Positions 1 to 7,352 of a stretch of 30,693 nt of DNA are shown here, piece after piece. The notes beneath the pieces are model-generated. The model did no database searches and was not told the origin of the DNA. It worked only from the letters and a program-made list of their open reading frames with translations. A program made the translations under genes and the position numbers. Origin of the DNA: CAYRNC01 sp964425645 (GTDB lineage Bacteria; Bacillota; Clostridia; Peptostreptococcales; Anaerovoracaceae); assembly GCA_964425645.1 (NCBI GenBank), contig CAYRNC010000014.1, forward strand, positions 1 to 30,693, in the 5' to 3' direction. Each line of letters begins with the position of its first letter. Positions within the stretch are counted from its first letter, which is position 1.

Positions 1-72
1 TATTAAAAATGCATTTACTGTATTTGATATTGTGGAAACATATAATATTTTCATTAAACTTTTTTAAATAAA

Positions 73-723
73 TTAACTCCTATTATTAAGAGGTTTAATA
101 ATTCTTGCGGGGTTCCCTACAGCTGTACTGAAGCCAGGGATATCTTTAATAATAACCGTCCCCGCACCAATAATACTTGCTTCGCCAACAGTTCTATGGG
201 GAATTATCTTAACACCCGTTCCCAAAAAACATCCTTCCTTCAATGTTGTAAATCCGGATAAATTGCATCCGGGCATGACAGAAACATAATTTTCGAAAAT
301 ATTGTCGTGCCCTATTGTACAGGCAAGATTAATCAGACAATGCTTTCCTATTTTTACATCATTACTTATAATGCTTCCGGCTGCAACAATGCTTCCTTCA
401 CCTATTTTTGAACTGCCGGAAATTATAACACTTGGATGAATTAATGTCTCCCATTCAATGTTGCATATTTTCCGGACAAGATTTTTTCTCACATCACCAT
501 TTTTTATCGAGATTATTCCATATAGTTTTTTTGCCGTAGCTACTTTAGAAAGATAATCACTGTTTCCCAGGACTTTATATCCGTTAATCTCAATATCCTG
601 CTCCTTATAATCATCTATATATCCCAATAGATTATACCGCATCGCGACCCTGTTTATATCATCAATCAACCAGGCAATTTCTTTACCGAAATCCCCCGCC
701 CCGATTATTACAATGTCCTTCAT
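73..723 (-). CDS. NeuD/PglD-family sugar O/N-acetyltransferase
   Basis: Predicted acetyl-CoA-dependent acetyltransferase acting on a nucleotide-linked amino sugar in the cytoplasm, 216 aa. The N-terminus has a Rossmann-like sugar-nucleotide part with IIGAGDFGKEI at residues 6-16. From about residue 95 the chain becomes a left-handed beta-helix of hexapeptide repeats (IGEGSIVAAGS, VKIGKHCLI). His139 in TIGHDN sits where PglD-type enzymes place the catalytic base. The C-terminal VGNPARIIK is typical of the hexapeptide transferase fold. It starts 9 bases after the phosphoglycosyl transferase gene, with AGGT upstream of the ATG, so the two should be co-transcribed. With the neighbouring aminotransferase it would acetylate a 4-amino sugar such as UDP-4-amino-bacillosamine precursor. 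The exact substrate is inferred from context; a sialic-acid-type O-acetyltransferase is the alternative. Confidence 0.85.
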   Translation of the reverse strand: MKDIVIIGAGDFGKEIAWLIDDINRVAMRYNLLGYIDDYKEQDIEINGYKVLGNSDYLSKVATAKKLYGIISIKNGDVRKNLVRKICNIEWETLIHPSVIISGSSKIGEGSIVAAGSIISNDVKIGKHCLINLACTIGHDNIFENYVSVMPGCNLSGFTTLKEGCFLGTGVKIIPHRTVGEASIIGAGTVIIKDIPGFSTAVGNPARIIKPLNNRS

Positions 724-732
724 CTATCTTAC

Positions 733-1377
733 CTACCCTTTAAAAGTTTCCATTGTTTCCGACGTATCAGAGGTAATGTCCTTTTTATTTACAACGTTTT
801 TTACTGTCTTTAGTATTATCCCCAAATCAGAAGCCAGGCAATTATTATCAACGTATTCAACATCAAAAGCGAATCTCTTTTCCCAGCTTATTGCATTTCT
901 TCCGTTGATCTGGGCTAAGCCTGTCAATCCCGGCCTTACCTGATGTCTGCGCCTTTGATTTTCATCGTAAAGGGGCAAATATTCCACCAGTAGCGGCCTT
1001 GGTCCTACTATGCTCATATCCCCTTTAAGAATATTCCATAATTCCGGCAACTCATCCAAAGAGGTGCTTCTGAGCCATTTACCGAACCTTGTAAGACGGT
1101 CTTTATCCGGAAGCAATTTCCCGGATTCGTCTTTTTCATCTGTCATTGTTCTAAACTTATAAAGCGTAAATATCTTTTCATTGAGGCCCGGGCGCTGCTG
1201 TTTGAAAATAACCGGCGACCCTAGCCTTATTCTTACTAAAAAGACAACCGCTAACAGAACCGGGGAAAGAAGAACCATGCCTATAAAAGAAAATACAATA
1301 TCCATCAGTCTTTTTATGACCCTTTCATATAAACCATTCTTTCTTCTTAATCCCATAATCTTTTCACGGCGGCACAT
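733..1377 (-). CDS. Initiating phosphoglycosyl transferase (PglC-like sugar transferase)
   Basis: Monotopic membrane phosphoglycosyl transferase that moves a sugar phosphate from a UDP-sugar to undecaprenyl phosphate, the first step of a surface glycan. It is 214 aa from the first ATG, the short PglC-like form without the large N-terminal extension of WbaP. There is one hydrophobic re-entrant helix near the N-terminus (about residues 23-50). Then come KFRTM, the Asp-Glu catalytic pair in SLDELPELWN, VGPRPL and RPGLTGLAQINGR, all family hallmarks. The start is uncertain: ATG at 1356 would give 207 aa and overlap the aminotransferase by 10 bases instead of 31, and neither start has a strong ribosome site. 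Gene order suggests it uses the diacetylated sugar made by its two neighbours. No glycosyltransferase that would extend the lipid-linked sugar lies inside the window. Confidence 0.88.
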   Translation of the reverse strand: MCRREKIMGLRRKNGLYERVIKRLMDIVFSFIGMVLLSPVLLAVVFLVRIRLGSPVIFKQQRPGLNEKIFTLYKFRTMTDEKDESGKLLPDKDRLTRFGKWLRSTSLDELPELWNILKGDMSIVGPRPLLVEYLPLYDENQRRRHQVRPGLTGLAQINGRNAISWEKRFAFDVEYVDNNCLASDLGIILKTVKNVVNKKDITSDTSETMETFKG

Positions 1378-2477
1378 ATCCTTGTTAAATCCTCATCCGT
1401 CGTCTTCGTATCGCTTGGTAAACATATGCCGCGCTCAAATATAAGTTCCGACATGCCGCTTCCTACAAAATCATATTTCATAAAGAAAGGCTGCATATGC
1501 ATAGGTTTCCAAACGGGCCTGCTTTCTATGTTTTCCCTTTCCAAAGCTTCCATTACGGATACAGGGTTTTTTGATCCTTCAAGAAGCATGCATGAAAGCC
1601 AGCAGTTCGGTTCATTCCAATCGTTGATCGGCATAAACCTGATACCGCCTAATCCGCTAAGTTCCTTTTTGTAGAATTCAAATATGTATCTTTTCTTTGA
1701 TACTCTTTGATCCAATACTTTTAACTGTCCTCTGCCTATTCCCGCCGCTATGTTACTCATGCGATAATTATAACCCAGTTCACTATGCTGATAGTGTCTT
1801 GCCGGATCCCTAGATTGAGTTGCCCAGAATTTAACCTTATCTATTCTTTTTTCATCATTCGATACAAGCATACCCCCTGCGGAAGTGGTTATTATCTTAT
1901 TACCGTTAAATGAATAAACTCCGTAATCCCCCAAGGTGCCTGCAGATTTCCCCTTGTAAAGTGTCCCGAGACTTTCTGCCGCATCCTCGACAACAGGCAC
2001 ATCATATTTCCTGCATAAAGATAATATGGGATCCATGTCCGCTGCAAGACCGTAAAGATGTACCACCGTGACAGCCTTTGGAAGTTTACCTCGTTTCTCA
2101 TATTCTTTAAACGCTTTTTCAAGCTGATCAGGATCCATATTCCATGTCTGCTCATCACTATCCAAAAACACTGGAATCGCATTGAGATAGATAATGGGAT
2201 TTGCAGTGGCAGAAAAGGTCAGGCTTTGGCAAAAAACAATATCCCCTGCACCTACGCCGGCTGATTTCAGCGCAAGGTGAACAGCTGCCGTACCTGAGGA
2301 CAGCGCAACAGCATGTTTCGCTCCAATCTTTTTCGCGAATTCTACTTCAAAATTATCAACGTTAGGACCAAGAGGAGCAATCCAATTTGTATCAAAAGCT
2401 TCTTTTATGTAATTTTGTTCATAACCCTCGCTGCTCATGTGGGGCGAGGATAGAAAAATTCTTTCACCCATAATCAT
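1347..2477 (-). CDS. DegT/DnrJ/EryC1-family PLP sugar aminotransferase (PglE-like)
   Basis: Pyridoxal-phosphate aminotransferase of the sugar-nucleotide class, 376 aa, a normal length for the family. The PLP-binding lysine lies in SFNGNKIITTSAGGML (around residue 190). VVEDAAESLG upstream supplies the Asp and Glu that contact the cofactor, and SSGTAAVHLAL near residue 60 binds the phosphate. These enzymes transfer an amino group, usually from glutamate, to a UDP-4-keto-6-deoxy sugar. Together with the acetyltransferase and phosphoglycosyl transferase downstream this matches the PglE-PglD-PglC set for bacillosamine-type sugars. The 4,6-dehydratase (PglF-like) that should come first is not in the window. 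The first two in-frame ATGs (2477 and 2471) are only two codons apart; I keep the upstream one, with AGG five bases ahead. Confidence 0.9.
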   Translation of the reverse strand: MIMGERIFLSSPHMSSEGYEQNYIKEAFDTNWIAPLGPNVDNFEVEFAKKIGAKHAVALSSGTAAVHLALKSAGVGAGDIVFCQSLTFSATANPIIYLNAIPVFLDSDEQTWNMDPDQLEKAFKEYEKRGKLPKAVTVVHLYGLAADMDPILSLCRKYDVPVVEDAAESLGTLYKGKSAGTLGDYGVYSFNGNKIITTSAGGMLVSNDEKRIDKVKFWATQSRDPARHYQHSELGYNYRMSNIAAGIGRGQLKVLDQRVSKKRYIFEFYKKELSGLGGIRFMPINDWNEPNCWLSCMLLEGSKNPVSVMEALERENIESRPVWKPMHMQPFFMKYDFVGSGMSELIFERGICLPSDTKTTDEDLTRICAAVKRLWD

Positions 2478-2669
2478 TCATACCTGTATAACCGTTTTAT
2501 GATATCCGCCCCTTTGTTTGATTATCGATCCTCCCCCGGATTTATTGTTCTTTTGTGTATCCTAAAATACAGGAAATGCACTTAGCGGCGATTTCTTGGT
2601 TATAAGAACATGGTTTTAACGCTGTCTAATCAAGAAATATAATACCATTATATAAGGTGTTTTACAAGC
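2478..2669. other. 192-base intergenic region with an inverted repeat
   Basis: AT-rich gap between the SLH-protein gene and the aminotransferase gene, both on the minus strand. It holds a 12-base inverted repeat with one mismatch (arms about 2591-2602 and 2627-2638; perfect core ATTTCTTG/CAAGAAAT) and a 24-base loop. No T-run follows the repeat on the minus strand, so it does not look like a simple intrinsic terminator. I found no convincing -35/-10 pair for the aminotransferase here, although the size of the gap suggests a separate promoter. Confidence 0.5.
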
Positions 2670-4004
2670 CTATAGGCCGTAGAAGGCGCAGGTCATGGCC
2701 GCCACATCACCCCTGGTTAAATCGGAAAAGGCAGCCCTGGCAAAAGTTAAATAACCCTGCTCCACCGCCTTCTTATCCGATGTATCATAAGTATAGTCGG
2801 TCATTATGCCTTTGGCACGAAGAAGCACGGTACAGTAATCCAGTTTTTTGGCCATGCCGGATGAACCATAGACACTGTCACCCATACCTACAACCAATCC
2901 TTTATCATAGCAGTAACCAACGTAAGGCATAGCCCATTCAGGAACATCACGAAAAGCGTCCTTGCATGTTTTAATGTAATAGGACGGGTTCGACTGAATA
3001 TAGGTTATTCCCCCTGTAATTCGAGTAAGCATGACCGCCATCTCTGCTCTGGTGAGTCGGTCATTAAGACGAAATCCAGCCTTATCCCCTAAAAACAGGC
3101 CTGATGATCTAAGCAAATTCGCTTGATTCTCAGTCCTGTTTCTGTAAAATGTATCCCTTGCTATATCTTCATTTAAGTCGGGATCCCGCTTATGCACATT
3201 CATCGCATAGAATTCTTTTTCATCAAGAAGCAAATATCTTTTGCTTAACCTTTCCATTTCGGCATTACCCGGTTTCCTGCCTGAAATGACAGGGTCATTG
3301 AAGGTCACATCCACATAAAGCCATTTGCCATCTACAAGAACCGTATTCCAAACGTGCCTGCCTCCATCGGCAGATCCGTAGATATTCAAAACCGGAATAG
3401 AAAGCTTTTTCATTATAAGATTAAAAGCCATAACGTATCCCTGGCAGACAGCCTCACCTTTAATAAGTGCCCCGTATGCACTCCAAAGGCTTTTGTTTTT
3501 TTCATTGACTACTTTAGGGTAGCTCACATGATCTATAAGGTACTGATTGACCGTTTCAACCATCTTTCTATCGGATAAATCCTTTGATCGAATATCAGCG
3601 GCTATCTTTTCTGCTTCAGACACAGCCTCAGCATATTGCTCTTTATCGCCTATATCCATAGAAGCGTTAAATTTGATTATCTTGTTTGTGCTGTCCATCG
3701 TACAGGACGTTTTAATCCCTATCGCATTGAAATCGATAAAGCTAAGGCAAAGGTTCGTCGTCTTTTGGGCAAATTGTTTACCGTTCACCGTCATTTTATC
3801 AATATCGCCTTTATCGCTGTAATAAAGGCCCTTAAAGCAATCTATATTAAAAGCGGACGGAGGCAGCTGTCTAACAAACTTTTCTGAAGCTCTTATATAT
3901 TCCAAACCCGGGTCCTTTTCACAGTAAGCAAATGAACCGGTCCCGCCTGAAACAAACATAGCGATGATAATTATCGCCGTTACTGATTTCCTGGTAAACC
4001 TCAT
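2670..4004 (-). CDS. Secreted transglutaminase-like protein with C-terminal SLH repeats
   Basis: Exported surface protein of 444 aa. A Sec signal peptide (basic RFTRK, then a hydrophobic stretch ending near GSFA at residue 26) precedes a mature region of unknown fold. A transglutaminase-like domain covers about residues 135-240, with a Cys187-His217-Asp232 triad in GEAVCQGY, GGRHVWN and LYVDVTFND. The rest resembles S-layer-homology repeats: LNDRLTRAEMAVMLTRITGG (about 313-332), FRDVPEWAMPYVGYCYDKGLV (about 351-371), and a closing DLTRGDVAAM segment. SLH repeats normally bind pyruvylated secondary wall polymers, so it is probably held at the cell surface. These transglutaminase-like domains may act as proteases or cross-linkers; the substrate is unknown. 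It is the last gene of the tolC-like/murJ operon, 32 bases after murJ, with GGGGGA ahead of the ATG. Confidence 0.85.
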   Translation of the reverse strand: MRFTRKSVTAIIIIAMFVSGGTGSFAYCEKDPGLEYIRASEKFVRQLPPSAFNIDCFKGLYYSDKGDIDKMTVNGKQFAQKTTNLCLSFIDFNAIGIKTSCTMDSTNKIIKFNASMDIGDKEQYAEAVSEAEKIAADIRSKDLSDRKMVETVNQYLIDHVSYPKVVNEKNKSLWSAYGALIKGEAVCQGYVMAFNLIMKKLSIPVLNIYGSADGGRHVWNTVLVDGKWLYVDVTFNDPVISGRKPGNAEMERLSKRYLLLDEKEFYAMNVHKRDPDLNEDIARDTFYRNRTENQANLLRSSGLFLGDKAGFRLNDRLTRAEMAVMLTRITGGITYIQSNPSYYIKTCKDAFRDVPEWAMPYVGYCYDKGLVVGMGDSVYGSSGMAKKLDYCTVLLRAKGIMTDYTYDTSDKKAVEQGYLTFARAAFSDLTRGDVAAMTCAFYGL

Positions 4005-4036
4005 AGCATCGTCCCCCGATAATGAATAATTATCCC

Positions 4037-5551
4037 TTACCTGCGAAGAAGATCTCTCAGCATAGAAATCTCATCCACCTTAAAAATTTTCAAAAGAATT
4101 AAGTAAAAGAGCATCGCTGCTATCACTGCAAGACCAAGTGAAACCACATTGGGTGCAAAAAGCAACTTTCTCAAAGGGCCGTATACCCCATAGGAAAGCC
4201 CTACGGATAGCAGCGCTGCGACTGCAATTTTAATCATCTTGTATCGCCCCTCATGCATTCTGATATGAGGATATTTTCTCCTCATTCCACAGTAAAGCAG
4301 AATTGTGTTTAGCACTGCCGCAACGCTCGTTGCAAGTGCGAGGCCTCTGTGGGCCATGGGCCCTACAAGAATCAAATTAAGGACTATATTCACAGACGCC
4401 CCCGCTACGCCATATACCACCGGTGTCTTCATATCCTGCAAGGCAAAATAGACTTTTACAAGAAGAGCGTTGACAGCAAGAAAGGTAAGACCTATCGCAT
4501 AGTAGAAAAAAGCCGAGCCGGTCAAATCCGTGGAGGCTGCGTCAAAGGCACCCCTTTCAAATACTATTTGAACCACCTCTTTACTGTAAAGCATGGCACC
4601 AAGAGAGCAGGGAATACCGATGATAACGTTTATCGTCATACCCTTGCTTAGAAATTCATTGAAGCTGCCGTAATCCTCCCTTGCAACCGCCTGAGTCAAC
4701 TTAGGATAGATGATGGTTACTATTATGGTGACAGTCAGCGCAGTGATCAAACCGCTTAGTAAATTACCGTAATTCAAAGCGGATACACTTCCCTCTATAA
4801 GCCTCGATGCCAACATCTTATCGACAAAGGTATTTATTTGACTTACCGTGCTGCCAATAAAAACAGGTAAAGCAAGGTAAATTATTCTGCGCGCCGATCT
4901 TCGCACTTTAAAATTAAACCTGTGGTGAAAACCATTTTTAGCAGCTCCGATCCAAACTGTTACAGAATAAAAAACGCTGCCCAGCAATAAGCCGAAGGGC
5001 AAAATATAATGGCTTACAAGTGCGCCTACAACGATGGCTATCAGAAGAAATCCGCTTTGCAAATAGCCCGCCACCACCGGCAACAAAAATATCCCCTTAT
5101 ACTGAAGATATGATGTAAGCAAGGTAACAACAGCAGAGAACAGTATGGTAGGAAACAGTATTCTAAGGTAAAAGCTTGTTAAAGAGGCTGTTTTCCCCGT
5201 GAACCCCATAGCGAAAACAGAAACAAGCTGATCCGAAAAAATCATTCCCGCTATGGCGAGAACAACGGCAATAGAAACCACTAAAGTAATGGACTCTCCC
5301 GTAAAGCGATTCCCTTGTTCCATGCCCTCTTTTTCTACTATTTCAGAGAAAATAGGCATGTAGGAAATAGCCACCGATGTGAAGACCCCCGCAAACAGAA
5401 TACCCGGAACTGCGCTTGCCATAACGTAGGCATCAGTAATATAACTGGTCCCGAAAAATCCGGCCATGAACACTTCACGAAGAAAGCCAAGAATCTTTGA
5501 ACCGAGAACCAATATAGCCATTAACGCTGCCGTCCTCGCAGCTGTACGCAT
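4037..5551 (-). CDS. murJ: Lipid II flippase MurJ (MviN family)
   Basis: Polytopic membrane protein of 504 aa, expected to move lipid-linked cell-wall precursors across the cytoplasmic membrane. The N-terminal ILGFLREVFMAGFFG followed by ITDAYVMASAVPG is the characteristic start of the MurJ/MviN family. Hydrophobic segments run to the end, consistent with the usual 14 transmembrane helices. The length is normal, and there is no C-terminal kinase-like extension. It starts 15 bases after the TolC-like gene and is followed by the SLH protein gene, forming a small envelope operon. A dedicated exopolysaccharide or wall-polymer flippase is the alternative, since Clostridia often carry several MurJ-like paralogues and the bacillosamine-type genes are close by. 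A purine-rich GGAAAGGAACGGAG precedes the ATG. Confidence 0.9.
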   Translation of the reverse strand: MRTAARTAALMAILVLGSKILGFLREVFMAGFFGTSYITDAYVMASAVPGILFAGVFTSVAISYMPIFSEIVEKEGMEQGNRFTGESITLVVSIAVVLAIAGMIFSDQLVSVFAMGFTGKTASLTSFYLRILFPTILFSAVVTLLTSYLQYKGIFLLPVVAGYLQSGFLLIAIVVGALVSHYILPFGLLLGSVFYSVTVWIGAAKNGFHHRFNFKVRRSARRIIYLALPVFIGSTVSQINTFVDKMLASRLIEGSVSALNYGNLLSGLITALTVTIIVTIIYPKLTQAVAREDYGSFNEFLSKGMTINVIIGIPCSLGAMLYSKEVVQIVFERGAFDAASTDLTGSAFFYYAIGLTFLAVNALLVKVYFALQDMKTPVVYGVAGASVNIVLNLILVGPMAHRGLALATSVAAVLNTILLYCGMRRKYPHIRMHEGRYKMIKIAVAALLSVGLSYGVYGPLRKLLFAPNVVSLGLAVIAAMLFYLILLKIFKVDEISMLRDLLRR

Positions 5552-5566
5552 ACTCCGTTCCTTTCC

Positions 5567-6784
5567 TTACAGCGGCAGCCGCATTGTGCCTGCACCTACA
5601 GCATGTTTAAGCGCATAGACAGCTATATCGTATTCCGAGATTGCCTTTGCAAGACCCTGACCGGCCCTGAATGCACGTATTTCAGCCTCATGTACATCTG
5701 CCACGGTATTCATCCCCGCATCAAAAGTGATAGAGGCAAGACGCGCTCCTTCTTTCGCATTGTCATACATCGCTGAAGCGGCTTTTGATTCTTTAAGCTT
5801 ATCTTCCATATCCATGTATTTAATGCGAATATCCATTTCTATCTGTATCGGAGCATCCTCTTTGGCCTTAACAGAGGAAAGCCATGCGGCCTGCTGTGAT
5901 AAATATGTGGCGGAATTCTCCGGATAACGATATTTAAGATTGTCAAGAAGGATTTTTTGAATTTCCGCTGCAAAACCGCTTCCCTTTATTTCATTTCTGT
6001 GTTCAATTGCGTTTTTAATCCACTCCGTAAGGCTTCCCTCAGGCTCTGAAACTGTCTTCAGAGAATCAGTCAGCACCACCTTTTGCATAAGGTCATAGCC
6101 TAAAAGCATGTTAAAATTCATCTTTGCCGTATCCGCCATGGTCTTCGCTTTTGCCACTTCATTTTCAGCGGTAAGCACCGACGTTTCGGATGTAAGTACA
6201 TCTATTCTGGCGACAACTCCCTGCTTATATTTCTTCTTCGTGTTATCTAACACCCTGTTTTGGTTAACTAAATTCTCCTTCGCTATTCTGAGATTTTCGT
6301 CCGCCTGAAGAACCCCATAATAGATTGATACTGTATCAGCTTCAATTTGATTCATCTCCGCCTCATAATTAGCATCCACCTGGGACTTTGCAAAATCTCT
6401 TCGGAGCTTCATTATTTTTTCATTAGTTTCTGTTGCCCCTGACTGTTCCGCATAAGATCCGACCTCGATGGATGACATTCCTCCCATTTGCTCCATGGCC
6501 TTCAGTTTTGACAATAAATTTGAAATGCTTTCGGCGCCCTCAGCATAGCCCTTAGCCACCGCTTCATCTGCTTTTTTATTAAGCGTAGCCGTATCTGCAC
6601 GACTGCCTTCAGCCTTCATGATCCGGATTGCATCATCAAGAGAAAGGCTTACGGCATCTCCGCCGAATGTCATATCCGGTACGATCGAACGCTCAGCTGC
6701 ATATACGCCAAATACAGCAAATAACAGCAATGCAGCAGTCAGTAAAGTAATTACCTTTCTCCGTCTCTTTCCTGTTCTCTTCAT
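5567..6784 (-). CDS. TolC-family (outer membrane efflux-like) exported coiled-coil protein
   Basis: Exported protein of 405 aa. The signal peptide has a basic start (KRTGKRRRK), a hydrophobic core and a likely cut near VYA-AER at about residue 30. The body is long amphipathic helices with periodic Ala, Glu and Lys, including RIDVLTSETSVLTAENEVAKAK around residues 197-218 and FDAGMNTVADVHEAEIRAF near the end. These are the paired repeats of the TolC/OEP superfamily, where a helical barrel is built from two similar halves. In Gram-negative cells TolC spans the outer membrane; monoderm Clostridia also encode TolC-like proteins whose function is unclear. No ABC or RND efflux partner is adjacent, and murJ follows 15 bases later. 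It is the first gene after the ATP synthase terminator and has its own candidate promoter. Confidence 0.75.
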   Translation of the reverse strand: MKRTGKRRRKVITLLTAALLLFAVFGVYAAERSIVPDMTFGGDAVSLSLDDAIRIMKAEGSRADTATLNKKADEAVAKGYAEGAESISNLLSKLKAMEQMGGMSSIEVGSYAEQSGATETNEKIMKLRRDFAKSQVDANYEAEMNQIEADTVSIYYGVLQADENLRIAKENLVNQNRVLDNTKKKYKQGVVARIDVLTSETSVLTAENEVAKAKTMADTAKMNFNMLLGYDLMQKVVLTDSLKTVSEPEGSLTEWIKNAIEHRNEIKGSGFAAEIQKILLDNLKYRYPENSATYLSQQAAWLSSVKAKEDAPIQIEMDIRIKYMDMEDKLKESKAASAMYDNAKEGARLASITFDAGMNTVADVHEAEIRAFRAGQGLAKAISEYDIAVYALKHAVGAGTMRLPL

Positions 6785-6829
6785 CGTTGATTCCCTTCTT
6801 TCCGGAATTATTTTCGTTTCACAGACCCT

Positions 6830-6858
6830 ATTTTATCACAGCAGGACCCCATCCGCAA
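6830..6858 (-). promoter_or_regulatory. Candidate sigma-A promoter of the tolC-like/murJ operon
   Basis: On the minus strand, TAAAAT (6830-6835) is preceded by TGA, giving an extended -10. A weak TTGCGG (6853-6858) lies 17 bases upstream as -35. It falls between the ATP synthase terminator and the TolC-like start, exactly where a new transcription unit should begin, and leaves a leader of roughly 40 bases with GAAGGG before the ATG. Confidence 0.5.
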
Positions 6859-6873
6859 CAAGCCCCGCAACTG

Positions 6874-6899
6874 AAAAAGGACAGGGTTATCTGTCCTTT
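6874..6899 (-). terminator. Intrinsic terminator of the ATP synthase operon
   Basis: A perfect 9-base inverted repeat, AAAGGACAG/CTGTCCTTT (6876-6884 and 6891-6899), flanks a 6-base loop. On the minus strand the stem runs into TTTTTC, so the transcript would have a hairpin followed by a U-tract. It lies 27 bases past the atpC stop codon, ahead of the TolC-like promoter. Confidence 0.85.
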
Positions 6900-6926
6900 A
6901 CCAATTATCGACACTTATCGCTATCG

Positions 6927-7352
6927 CTATCGCCTTCGCCTGATGCCGCCGCTTTTCACGTTCATTCGGACTATGGCCTTAGCTATGGCGAACTTAGCCA
7001 GAGCTATTTCATAATCATCGTCGCTGGGTGCCTTAAGCCATTCTTCAGCTTTCTGACGTTCGAGTTTTGAGCGCTCCACATCAATATCCTCGGGCCATTC
7101 CGCAGCATCAGTGAAAATAACTATGCTGTCCTTTACATCGATAAATCCGCCTGCTATTGCCGCCACTTTAAAATCCTTTGAACCGGCTTCCTGAATCCAA
7201 AGTTCTCCTGCCGTCAGAAGCTTACATGCCCAGGTATGATTTGCCATAAAGCCTTCATCCCCCAGCAGGGTACGAACGATAACCAGTTCTATATCCCCTT
7301 TATAAAACAGTTTGGAAGGGGTTATAACTTCTAATCGGGTACTATTAGCCAT
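6927..7352 (-). CDS. atpC: F-type ATP synthase epsilon subunit
   Basis: Epsilon subunit of the F1 central stalk, 141 aa. The N-terminal beta-sandwich begins STRLEVITPSKLFYKGDIELVIVRT and includes GDEGFMANH and the IAGGFIDVKDSIVIFTDAAEWPEDID strand region. The C-terminal helical hairpin, which can inhibit ATP hydrolysis, covers about residues 90-135. The first codons overlap the end of atpD by 8 bases, which suggests translational coupling. The last residues are a short arginine run (IRRRR) written in a hexanucleotide repeat that also contains the stop codon. It is the last gene of the operon, followed closely by a hairpin terminator. Confidence 0.96.
   Translation of the reverse strand: MANSTRLEVITPSKLFYKGDIELVIVRTLLGDEGFMANHTWACKLLTAGELWIQEAGSKDFKVAAIAGGFIDVKDSIVIFTDAAEWPEDIDVERSKLERQKAEEWLKAPSDDDYEIALAKFAIAKAIVRMNVKSGGIRRRR

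Noticed and set aside
1..72. End of another gene at the left edge
   Set aside because: The stretch is very AT-rich, with frequent stops in every frame and no recognisable protein.
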